Assembly (NCBI RefSeq): GCF_048270095.1
Contig: NZ_JBLWTL010000011.1
Location: forward strand, 14,104-78,103
Source of the DNA: Maricaulis sp048270095
GTDB taxonomy: Bacteria > Pseudomonadota > Alphaproteobacteria > Caulobacterales > Maricaulaceae
DNA length: 64,000 nucleotides
Direction: 5' to 3'
Part shown: piece after piece, positions 16,371-24,134 of the stretch
Layout: every line of letters starts with the position of its first letter
Numbering within the stretch: the first letter of the stretch is position 1
Made by a program: the position numbers and the translations under genes
Notes under the pieces: generated by a model
The model's database searches: none
Told to the model about the DNA's origin: nothing
The model's input: the letters and a program-made list of their open reading frames with translations, nothing else

Positions 16371-18092
16371 ATGCGCATTATTCTGTCAGCGATTTTGGGC
16401 TTGGGACTCGCCGCTTGCGGCCAATCAAGCGAACCGTCCGCGCCACCCGCATCTGACCCCGCGACCATCCGCGTGCTCGACCAGGGCGAGATCATTGGGT
16501 CACGCACGGCTCGCGGTGCCGAGGCGTGGCGCGGTCTGGCCTTCGCCGCACCGCCGGTCGGGGATTTGCGCTGGCGCGCGCCGCGCCCCGTTTCGCCACA
16601 TGAAGGTGTGTTCGAAGCGCTGACATCGCCGGAGCGCTGCGCCCAGATCACCAATGGCTTTGATTCCGACCTGGAACCGGATCAATTGATCGGCGGCGAG
16701 GATTGTCTCTATCTCGATGTCTACGCCCCCGCGGATGCCCGCGACCGCGAGCTGCCGGTGATGGTCTTCATCCATGGCGGGGCCAATACATGGGGTTATG
16801 CGGGTCAGTATGACGGCTCGCAGCTCGCGCTCGACCAGGATGTCATCGTGGCAGTCATCCAGTATCGGCTCGGCCCGCTCGGCTGGTTCGCGAATCCTGC
16901 GTTGCGCGCAGACGCGCAGACAGCCGAGGATGCGGCCGCGAATTTTGCCTTGCTCGACCAGATCGCGGCCCTCGCCTGGGTGCGCGACAATATCTCGGCC
17001 TTTGGCGGTGATGCGCAGCGGGTGACGATTTTCGGCGAGAGCGCCGGCGCCCAGAATGTTCTGGCCCTGATGGCCTCGCCGCTGGCGGATGGTCTCTTCC
17101 ATCGTGCGATCGCCCAGAGCGGGACGATGCGCAGCGTGTCCCTGGCACGCGCCGAAGGCACCGAGCCCTTGCCGCCGAGCGCGCTGAATGAAATCGCCGG
17201 GCTGGAAGCCGGGGCCCGCTTCGCCGGTGCCAATGCGCCGGCCAGCGCCTTGAGAGCAGCCTCGCTCGAGGAAGTCTTTGCCGCCTATGGCGAGGCGGAT
17301 ATGCCGCGCGTGATCGAAGATGGTGTGACCTTGCCGGTCGGCGGCATGCGTGCGGTCTTCGCTGACCCGGCGCGCCAGTTCGTGCCCCTGATTACCGGCA
17401 GCAATCGCGATGAGAGCCGCCTCTATCTCGCCTTCGACCCGGAGTTCACCAAGACGACATTCGGAGTGATCCGCAATCGGCGTGACCCGGCGCGCTATGT
17501 CGCCAATGGCGATTTCGGTGCCCGGCTCTGGCGGCTCGACGGCGTCGATGACGCGGCCGATCGCCTCATCGCGGCCGGGCATGACCAGGTCTGGGCCTAT
17601 CGCTTTGACTGGGATGAAGGCGGTTCCTTGCTCTTCACCGACACCGGCGCCCTGCTCGGCGCGGCGCACAGCATGGAGTTGCCCTTTGTGTTCAACGATT
17701 TTTCGATTCTCTACGGCGATATCGGCAAAGTCCTGTTCACCAACGCCAATGCCGAGGGCCGGCAGGCCGTCGCCAGCGCGATGGGCGCCTATTGGGGCGC
17801 CTTTGCTCATGCCGGCGATCCCAATGCGGGTGAGGGGGACTGGATGAACTGGCCGGCCTGGCAATCGGGCGGCCGTCTGTTGCGGTTCGACACGCCGGCC
17901 GATGGCGGTCTGGAAATCCTCACCGGCAATGATGACTGGGCGCGCCTGTCTGCTGAAATCATTGCCAATCAGGACATCACGGCCGCTGATCGCTGCGCCA
18001 TCGCCGGGGTCGCGGCCATGCGCGACGTGGACGCCGGAGCGGCGATGCGCGACGCGTTTGGATGCGCGCCGGCCACCGCCGGGGCTGACTAG
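16371..18092 (+). CDS. Lipoprotein carboxylesterase (type B family)
   Basis: A 573-residue protein. ATG at 16371 follows GGGGGA by 4-9 bases and opens a lipoprotein signal (LGLGLAACGQ; lipobox Cys about residue 16), so it is probably membrane-anchored in the periplasm or on the surface. The carboxylesterase type B fold shows RGLAFAAPPVGDLRWR near the N-terminus, the EDCLYLDVY segment, oxyanion-hole HGGAN, and nucleophile S224 in GESAG. Substrate unknown; related enzymes hydrolyse p-nitrobenzyl and other carboxylic esters. In-frame extension upstream to 15810 runs antisense to the patatin gene and is rejected. Confidence 0.9.
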   Translation: MRIILSAILGLGLAACGQSSEPSAPPASDPATIRVLDQGEIIGSRTARGAEAWRGLAFAAPPVGDLRWRAPRPVSPHEGVFEALTSPERCAQITNGFDSDLEPDQLIGGEDCLYLDVYAPADARDRELPVMVFIHGGANTWGYAGQYDGSQLALDQDVIVAVIQYRLGPLGWFANPALRADAQTAEDAAANFALLDQIAALAWVRDNISAFGGDAQRVTIFGESAGAQNVLALMASPLADGLFHRAIAQSGTMRSVSLARAEGTEPLPPSALNEIAGLEAGARFAGANAPASALRAASLEEVFAAYGEADMPRVIEDGVTLPVGGMRAVFADPARQFVPLITGSNRDESRLYLAFDPEFTKTTFGVIRNRRDPARYVANGDFGARLWRLDGVDDAADRLIAAGHDQVWAYRFDWDEGGSLLFTDTGALLGAAHSMELPFVFNDFSILYGDIGKVLFTNANAEGRQAVASAMGAYWGAFAHAGDPNAGEGDWMNWPAWQSGGRLLRFDTPADGGLEILTGNDDWARLSAEIIANQDITAADRCAIAGVAAMRDVDAGAAMRDAFGCAPATAGAD

Positions 18093-18204
18093 GGACAAGT
18101 GTATGGCGTCTATGCGGCCGGGCGCAGCCAATGCGAATTGATCCCGGGTGCGCGCAATGCTTGAACGCGGGGGGCTCCTTGAGGGCCATTGCTGGAAAGC
18201 CGTG

Positions 18205-18238
18205 CATGACTGTGCCTGAATCATGACTGTGCCTGAAT
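18205..18238 (+). repeat. 17-bp tandem duplication over the hydrolase start codon
   Basis: CATGACTGTGCCTGAAT occurs twice head to tail (18205-18221, 18222-18238). The first ATG (18206) has GGAAAG at good distance but reads only six codons (MTVPES) to a TGA that overlaps the second ATG. The second ATG (18223) opens the hydrolase. Confidence 0.9.
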
Positions 18239-19089
18239 ATCGAGACTATCGACTGAGCGATGGCGTGCTGTCGGCCCGGGTCTGGACCAATTCCGGCGCC
18301 CCGGTGCTGGTTTTTGCCCATGCCAACGGGTTTTGCGCCCGCGCCTATGACCAGATGCTGACGCCCCTGGCTGACCGCTTCGAGATCATCGCGCCGGATC
18401 TGCGCGGTCATGGCCGTTCGCGCCTGCCGGCCGATCCGGGCACGCATCGCAGCTGGGATGTCTATGCCGACGACTTGCGGCAACTCTACGACCAATTGCC
18501 GCAGCCTCCTGCCATTTTGTCGGGGCATTCAATGGGCGCGGCCAGCAGCTTGCTCGCCGCGGCCCGTTTGCCAACCCGGCCGGTGCTGGCGTTGGTCGAA
18601 CCGGTGATCCTGCCGCTCAGCGTCAATCTGGTGGCGCGCTGGCCCCTGCATAACCTGCTCAAGGGCCGTTTCGGCATTGCCAACCAGGCCCGGCGCCGGG
18701 CCAATGGCTGGCCCGATCGCGCCGCTGTTGCCCGGCGTTACGGGCGCCACAAGACCTTTTCCAGCTGGGCTCCCGGCGTGCTTGAGGACTATCTCGCCGA
18801 TGGCCTGGTTGCGGACGAAAACGGGGTGCATCTGGCCTGTGATCCGAATTGGGAAGCGGCCAATTATGAGGCCCAGGGCCATGATTGTCTGCGCGCGGCA
18901 CGGATAGTTGGCGACCGCGCCCATGTACTCAAGGCCCCTCGCGGTTCGACTGTCGTCAATCAGGCGGGGTTGCGGCGTCGCGGCGTCAGCATCGAGCGAA
19001 TTGACGCGGTCAGCCATTTGGCGCCGATGGAAGCACCGGACCGTGTTTGCGCCTGGATCGCGGGCATTGCGCAACGCGCATTGCGTTGA
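18223..19089 (+). CDS. Alpha/beta hydrolase
   Basis: A 288-residue cytosolic-looking alpha/beta hydrolase. It has FAHANGFCARAYD (oxyanion region, about residue 30), PDLRGHGRS, the nucleophile elbow GHSMGAAS (Ser about residue 103) and a late His in AVSHLAPMEAP (about 266). Substrate cannot be assigned; it resembles esterases and haloalkane-dehalogenase-like folds generally. The start lies in the second unit of a 17-bp tandem duplication. The only good Shine-Dalgarno serves the first, frame-shifted ATG, so expression may depend on termination and reinitiation at the ATGA overlap. No operon partner is evident. Confidence 0.85.
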   Translation: MTVPEYRDYRLSDGVLSARVWTNSGAPVLVFAHANGFCARAYDQMLTPLADRFEIIAPDLRGHGRSRLPADPGTHRSWDVYADDLRQLYDQLPQPPAILSGHSMGAASSLLAAARLPTRPVLALVEPVILPLSVNLVARWPLHNLLKGRFGIANQARRRANGWPDRAAVARRYGRHKTFSSWAPGVLEDYLADGLVADENGVHLACDPNWEAANYEAQGHDCLRAARIVGDRAHVLKAPRGSTVVNQAGLRRRGVSIERIDAVSHLAPMEAPDRVCAWIAGIAQRALR

Positions 19090-19373
19090 GGCGGCTGCGT
19101 CAGGAGCCGGTGATTGTGGGAGCCGTCGGATCCGGCTTTCCACACCGCTCTTTGCGACCCGCTCGCAACTGCCTTGCCTGGCGGGCCCATCCGGCCACAA
19201 TCACTGAAATAACGCCGCCATTTGCCCTTGCCCCAGAGGCCGGTGCGATCTAGCTTCCGCGCCAAATCGGGCAGGGGGCTGTTGCGGTGTTTTGATTCGT
19301 CCTGTGGCGTCTCACAACGAGCACCCCGGCGGATACCGGCCCGGTATCGGACGCAATCTGGCGAGGCCCGGCA
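19090..19373 (+). promoter_or_regulatory. Upstream region of the nuo operon
   Basis: A 284-bp gap that must hold the nuo promoter. No unambiguous -35/-10 pair was found. A 10-bp inverted repeat GTGATTGTGG (19110-19119) / CCACAATCAC (19195-19204) is separated by 75 bp and may be a looping operator or chance. No gene was recognised here. Confidence 0.35.
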
Positions 19374-19742
19374 ATGGACGCGTTGCTTCTCGATTACCTG
19401 CCTATCTTGATTTTCTTCGGCATTGCGGCGGCACTGGGTGTCGGCTTCATGGCCGCGGCCTTTGTGATCGCGCCCTCGAATCCCGATCCGGAAAAAGTCT
19501 CCACTTACGAATGCGGCTTTGAAGCCTTTGACGATGCGCGGATGAAATTCGACATCCGCTTCTACCTCGTCGCCATCCTGTTCATCATTTTCGACCTGGA
19601 AGTGGCCTTCCTCTTCCCGTGGGCGGTAACGCTGCGCGAGAGCCTGGGGGCGTTTGAATTCTGGTCGATGATGGTCTTTCTCACCGTGCTCACGATCGGC
19701 TTTATCTACGAGCTGAAAAAGGGCGCGCTGGATTGGGAATGA
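19374..19742 (+). CDS. nuoA: NADH-quinone oxidoreductase subunit A
   Basis: NuoA is a small membrane subunit of proton-pumping complex I, at the junction of the peripheral and membrane arms. The 122-residue protein has three hydrophobic segments (about 8-33, 62-82, 92-112) and the conserved loop STYECGFEAFDDAR, whose Cys lies near the quinone site. FYLVAILFIIFDLEVAFLFPW is the family hallmark. First of 14 tightly packed nuo genes; nuoB starts 4 bp downstream. Confidence 0.96.
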   Translation: MDALLLDYLPILIFFGIAAALGVGFMAAAFVIAPSNPDPEKVSTYECGFEAFDDARMKFDIRFYLVAILFIIFDLEVAFLFPWAVTLRESLGAFEFWSMMVFLTVLTIGFIYELKKGALDWE

Positions 19743-19746
19743 AGCC

Positions 19747-20313
19747 ATGACATCAGACCTCACACCACCTGCTGGAATGGCCGGCCGCGCTGCGGTTCCC
19801 GGATATGATCCGAAGGCACACGATCCCTTCTTCGACGGCGTCTCTGATGCGCTCGCCGACAAGGGTTTCGTCGTTGCCGCCGCCGATGATCTGGTCACCT
19901 GGGCGCGCACCGGCTCCTTGATGTGGATGACCTTCGGTCTGGCCTGTTGCGCCGTGGAAATGATGCAGGCGTCGATGCCGCGCTATGATGTCGAGCGTTT
20001 CGGCTTCGCGCCGCGCGCCAGCCCGCGCCAGTCGGACGTGATGATCGTTGCCGGCACCTTGACCAACAAGATGGCGCCCGCCTTGCGCAAGGTCTACGAC
20101 CAGATGCCCGAGCCGCGCTATGTCATCTCGATGGGGTCCTGCGCCAATGGCGGCGGGTATTACCACTATTCCTACGCCGTCGTGCGCGGCTGTGACCGCA
20201 TCGTGCCGGTTGACATCTATGTGCCCGGTTGCCCGCCCACCGCTGAAGCCCTCGTGTACGGAATTCTGCAATTGCAGAAGAAGATCCGCCGCGAAGGCTC
20301 GATCGAGCGCTAG
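19747..20313 (+). CDS. nuoB: NADH-quinone oxidoreductase subunit B
   Basis: NuoB carries the terminal iron-sulfur cluster N2 that passes electrons to quinone. The 188-residue protein has the adjacent cysteines in LACCAVEMM, the third in MGSCANGGGYY and the fourth in YVPGCPPTAEAL, the full N2 ligand set. GTLTNKMAPALRKVYDQMPEP is near-invariant in the family. A variable N-terminus of about 30 residues precedes the domain. Second gene of the operon. Confidence 0.97.
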   Translation: MTSDLTPPAGMAGRAAVPGYDPKAHDPFFDGVSDALADKGFVVAAADDLVTWARTGSLMWMTFGLACCAVEMMQASMPRYDVERFGFAPRASPRQSDVMIVAGTLTNKMAPALRKVYDQMPEPRYVISMGSCANGGGYYHYSYAVVRGCDRIVPVDIYVPGCPPTAEALVYGILQLQKKIRREGSIER

Positions 20314-20324
20314 GAGAGGACGAG

Positions 20325-20942
20325 ATGAGCGAAGCCCTCACGACGCTAGGCGAGCATATCGCAGCGGCCCAGGATTCAGCCGTCAAGAGCTGGGATATCA
20401 GCTTTGGCGATCTGACGATCCATATCCATCGCGACCGCATCACCGATGTGCTGCGCTATCTGCGCGATGATCCGGCCTGCCGTTTCACGACGCTGATCGA
20501 TCTGTGCGGCGTGGATTATCCGCAGCGCAGCGATCGCTTCGATGTCGTCTATCACCTGCTCTCCATGCATCAGAACCAGCGCATCCGCGTCAAGCTGGCG
20601 ACCGATGCGGAGACCTCGGTCGCCAGTGTGGCCGAGCTCTTCCCGGTTGCCGACTGGTATGAGCGCGAAGCCTTCGACATGTATGGCATCTCCTTCTCCG
20701 ACCACCCGGATTTGCGCCGCATCCTCACCGATTACGGTTTCGAGGGGCATCCGTTGCGCAAGGATTTTCCGCTCTCCGGCTATGTCGAAGTGCGCTGGGA
20801 TGACGAGCAGAAGCGCGTCGTCTACGAGCCGGTTGAACTGGTGCAGGCCTATCGCGATTTCGATTTCATGAGCCCGTGGGAGGGTGCCAAATACATCCTT
20901 CCCGGCGACGAGAAGGCCCAAGATGGCCGGAAGGGGGGCTAG
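20325..20942 (+). CDS. nuoC: NADH-quinone oxidoreductase subunit C
   Basis: NuoC (30-kDa subunit) is part of the quinone-reducing connecting module of complex I. The 205-residue protein shows FTTLIDLCGVDYPQR, ERFDVVYHLLS-like strand, and the signature EREAFDMYGISFSDHPDLRRILTDYGF. It is separate from nuoD, unlike the enterobacterial nuoCD fusion. GGAGAGGACGAG before the ATG supports this start. Confidence 0.96.
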   Translation: MSEALTTLGEHIAAAQDSAVKSWDISFGDLTIHIHRDRITDVLRYLRDDPACRFTTLIDLCGVDYPQRSDRFDVVYHLLSMHQNQRIRVKLATDAETSVASVAELFPVADWYEREAFDMYGISFSDHPDLRRILTDYGFEGHPLRKDFPLSGYVEVRWDDEQKRVVYEPVELVQAYRDFDFMSPWEGAKYILPGDEKAQDGRKGG

Positions 20943-20945
20943 GTC

Positions 20946-22148
20946 ATGGCTGACGACGCTATCAATACCGCCCCACGCAATTTCACGATCAATTTCGGCC
21001 CGCAACACCCGGCCGCGCACGGCGTGCTGCGCCTGGTGCTCGAGCTCGATGGCGAAGTCGTCGAGCGGGTCGATCCGCATATCGGCCTCTTGCATCGCGG
21101 CACCGAGAAACTGCTGGAACACAAGACCTATCTCCAGGGTATCGGCTATTTCGACCGGCTCGACTATGTCGCGCCGATGAATCAGGAACATGCGTTTTGC
21201 ATGGCCGCCGAGAAGCTGGCTGGCATCACCGTGCCCAAGCGCGGCGAATATGTCCGCGTTTTGTATTGCGAGATCGGCCGCGTTCTCAATCATCTGCTCA
21301 ACGTCACCACGCAGGCGATGGATGTCGGCGCGCTGACCCCGCCGCTCTGGGGTTTCGAAGAGCGTGAAAAGCTCATGATCTTCTATGAGCGCGCTTCGGG
21401 CAGCCGCATGCACGCGCATTATTTCCGCCCCGGCGGCGTGCATCAGGACCTGCCGCCGCAGCTGATCAGTGATATTCGCGCCTGGTGCCACCAATTCCCG
21501 GAAAAGCTCGACGATATCGACACATTGTTGACCGAGAACCGGATTTTCAAACAGCGCAATGTCGATATCGGCGTTGTCACCAAGGAAGACGTGCTCGCCT
21601 GGGGTTTCTCCGGCGTCATGGTGCGCGCGTCCGGCCTGGCCTGGGATCTGCGCCGCTCACAGCCTTATTCGGTCTATGACGAGCTCGATTTCCGCGTGCC
21701 GGTTGGCAAGAATGGCGATTGTTATGATCGCTATCTGTGCCGCATGGAAGAAATGCGCGAGAGCGTGAAGATCATGCTGCAATGTTGTGACTGGCTGGAA
21801 AAACCGGAGAACCAGGGCGAAGTCCTGGCGACCGACAGCAAGTTCTCGCCGCCGCGCCGCGCCGAGATGAAGCGCTCGATGGAAGCGCTGATCCAGCACT
21901 TCAAGCTCTATACCGAAGGCGTCAAGGTGGAAGCGGGCGAATGCTATGTCGCCGTCGAGGCGCCGAAGGGCGAATTTGGCGTCTATCTCGTCTCCGATGG
22001 CTCCAACAAGCCCTACCGCGTCAAGATCCGCGCGCCGGGCTTTGCCCATCTCGCGGCGATGGATTTCATGAATAGGGGCCATATGCTGGCCGATGTCTCG
22101 GCGATCATCGGATCGCTCGACGTGGTGTTCGGGGAGATCGACCGATGA
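20946..22148 (+). CDS. nuoD: NADH-quinone oxidoreductase subunit D
   Basis: NuoD (49-kDa subunit) forms much of the quinone-binding pocket together with NuoB. The 400-residue protein contains FGPQHPAAHGVLRLVLELDGE, DPHIGLLHRGTEKLLE (LHRGTEKL signature), and DRYLCRMEEMRES. The C-terminus DVVFGEIDR is typical. It starts 3 bp after nuoC stops and overlaps nuoE by 4 bp. Confidence 0.97.
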   Translation: MADDAINTAPRNFTINFGPQHPAAHGVLRLVLELDGEVVERVDPHIGLLHRGTEKLLEHKTYLQGIGYFDRLDYVAPMNQEHAFCMAAEKLAGITVPKRGEYVRVLYCEIGRVLNHLLNVTTQAMDVGALTPPLWGFEEREKLMIFYERASGSRMHAHYFRPGGVHQDLPPQLISDIRAWCHQFPEKLDDIDTLLTENRIFKQRNVDIGVVTKEDVLAWGFSGVMVRASGLAWDLRRSQPYSVYDELDFRVPVGKNGDCYDRYLCRMEEMRESVKIMLQCCDWLEKPENQGEVLATDSKFSPPRRAEMKRSMEALIQHFKLYTEGVKVEAGECYVAVEAPKGEFGVYLVSDGSNKPYRVKIRAPGFAHLAAMDFMNRGHMLADVSAIIGSLDVVFGEIDR

Positions 22149-22816
22149 GCGTACGCCGCCTCGCGAAACAACAGCCGGACAGCTTCACCTTCAACGCGAA
22201 GAGTGAGGCGGAAATTGCGTTCTGGCTTGGGAAATATCCCGAAGACCGCAAGGCTTCGGCCGTTATTCCCCTGCTCTGGATCGCCCAGAAGCAGGAGGGC
22301 TGGGTGTCTGAACCGGCCCTGCGCCTTGTCGCGGACCGGCTGGAAATGCCCTATATCCGAGTCTACGAAGTCGTCACCTTCTACACCATGTATAATCTGG
22401 CCCCGGTCGGGACAAACCTGATCCAGGTCTGCGGCACGACACCGTGCATGCTGCGTGGCTCTCAGGATCTGATCGACGTCTGCAAGAAACGCATTGGCGA
22501 GGCCGGCGAGATTTCCGGCGACGGCAAGTTCACCTGGGTTGAAGTGGAATGCATGGGCGCCTGCGCCAATGGCCCGATGTTCCAGCTCGCCAATGAAGAC
22601 GGCGATCATTACGTGGAAGACCTCGACGCCGCCAAGCTGGAGCAGATCCTCGACGATCTCGCCGCCGGCAAAGCGATCAAATACGGCCCGCAATCGGACC
22701 GCGTCTCCTCCGAGCCGCACGGCACCAAAGTGCTGACCGATCCGAGCCTTTATGACGGTTCGCGCGCCAAGACGATCAAATTGCCCAATACCGGAAAAGC
22801 GGAGGCCAAATCATGA
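22145..22816 (+). CDS. nuoE: NADH-quinone oxidoreductase subunit E
   Basis: NuoE (24-kDa subunit) is a thioredoxin-fold protein with the [2Fe-2S] cluster N1a in the NADH-oxidising module. The 223-residue protein has the four cysteine ligands in CGTTPCML and ECMGACANGPM. The variable C-terminal tail after about residue 175 is not conserved. The ATG overlaps the nuoD stop and its stop overlaps nuoF (ATGA junctions), indicating coupled translation. Confidence 0.96.
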   Translation: MSVRRLAKQQPDSFTFNAKSEAEIAFWLGKYPEDRKASAVIPLLWIAQKQEGWVSEPALRLVADRLEMPYIRVYEVVTFYTMYNLAPVGTNLIQVCGTTPCMLRGSQDLIDVCKKRIGEAGEISGDGKFTWVEVECMGACANGPMFQLANEDGDHYVEDLDAAKLEQILDDLAAGKAIKYGPQSDRVSSEPHGTKVLTDPSLYDGSRAKTIKLPNTGKAEAKS

Positions 22817-24123
22817 CGGCGCTTCTCCAGGACAAGGACCGGATCTTCACCAATCTGTTCGGACACCATGATGCCGGCCTTGAAGGCGCAAAGCAGCGCG
22901 GCTGCTGGAATGGCACCAAGGAAATCCTTGAGCAGGGCGGCGGCTGGATCATCGACAATATGAAGGCCTCGGGCCTGCGCGGCCGTGGCGGCGCCGGTTT
23001 CCCGACCGGTCTGAAATGGTCCTTCATGCCGAAGGAAGTGGGCGCGCGCCCGCATTATCTCGTCGTCAATGCTGACGAATCCGAGCCGGGCACCTGCAAG
23101 GACCGCGAGATCATGCGCCATGATCCGCACCTCCTGATCGAAGGCTGTCTGATCGCCTCCTTCGCGATGCAGGCGCATGCCTGTTACATTTACCTGCGCG
23201 GTGAATACGTCACCGAGCGCCTGGCGCTCGAAAAGGCGGTCAAGGAGGCCTATGAGGCCAAGCTGATCGGCGACAAGAATATCCATGGCTGGCCCTTCCA
23301 CGTCTATATCCATCACGGCGCCGGCGCCTATATCTGCGGCGAAGAGACGGCATTGCTGGAAAGCCTGGAAGGCAAAAAAGGCCAGCCGCGCATGAAGCCG
23401 CCATTCCCGGCCAATGCGGGCCTGTATGGCTGCCCGACCACGGTCAATAATGTCGAATCCATCGCGGTTTCCGGCACCATCCTGCGCCGCGGCGCTGAAT
23501 GGTTTGCCTCATTCGGCCGCGAGCGCAATGTCGGCACCAAGATCTTCTCGATCTCCGGCCATGTGAACAAGCCGTGCAATGTCGAAGAAGCGATGTCGAT
23601 CCCGATGCGGACCCTGATCGAGACCCATGCCGGCGGTGTTCGCGGCGGCTGGGACAATCTCAAGGCCGTCATCCCGGGTGGCTCGTCGGTCTCATTGCTG
23701 CCGAAACATATCTGCGACGACGTGCTGATGGATTTCGACGCGCTCCAGGCCCACAAGTCCGGCCTGGGCACTGCCGCCGTCATCGTGATGGACATGTCGA
23801 CCGACGTGGTGAAGGCCATCGCGCGGATCTCGTATTTCTATCGCCATGAAAGCTGCGGCCAGTGTACGCCATGCCGCGAAGGCACTGGCTGGATGTGGCG
23901 CGTGCTGGAACGCATGTCGCGCGGCGAGAGCGAGATCTCCGAGATCGACATGCTGCTCGACGTGGCTGGCCAGGTCGAAGGCCACACGATCTGCGCCCTC
24001 GGCGATGCGGCCGCCTGGCCCGTCCAGGGCCTGATCCGGCATTTCCGTCCGGAAATCGAGTCCCGCATCAATAATTATCGCGCCGGCAAGCCGGTCTTCG
24101 TGTCTCAAGTGGCAGCGGAATAG
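22813..24123 (+). CDS. nuoF: NADH-quinone oxidoreductase subunit F
   Basis: NuoF (51-kDa subunit) binds NADH, FMN and the [4Fe-4S] cluster N3, and is where electrons enter complex I. The 436-residue protein shows the NADH/FMN site GLRGRGGAGFPTGLKWSFM, NADESEPGTCKDR, and the cluster motif SCGQCTPCREGTGW, with the last ligand Cys in TICALGDAAAWP. All expected residues are intact. Confidence 0.97.
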   Translation: MTALLQDKDRIFTNLFGHHDAGLEGAKQRGCWNGTKEILEQGGGWIIDNMKASGLRGRGGAGFPTGLKWSFMPKEVGARPHYLVVNADESEPGTCKDREIMRHDPHLLIEGCLIASFAMQAHACYIYLRGEYVTERLALEKAVKEAYEAKLIGDKNIHGWPFHVYIHHGAGAYICGEETALLESLEGKKGQPRMKPPFPANAGLYGCPTTVNNVESIAVSGTILRRGAEWFASFGRERNVGTKIFSISGHVNKPCNVEEAMSIPMRTLIETHAGGVRGGWDNLKAVIPGGSSVSLLPKHICDDVLMDFDALQAHKSGLGTAAVIVMDMSTDVVKAIARISYFYRHESCGQCTPCREGTGWMWRVLERMSRGESEISEIDMLLDVAGQVEGHTICALGDAAAWPVQGLIRHFRPEIESRINNYRAGKPVFVSQVAAE

Positions 24124-24134
24124 GGCATCATCCA

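Noticed and set aside
16500..18224. 574-codon minus-strand open frame opposite the carboxylesterase
   Set aside because: The esterase strand carries the lipobox, GESAG motif and ribosome binding site; the antisense product is low in hydrophobic-core character.
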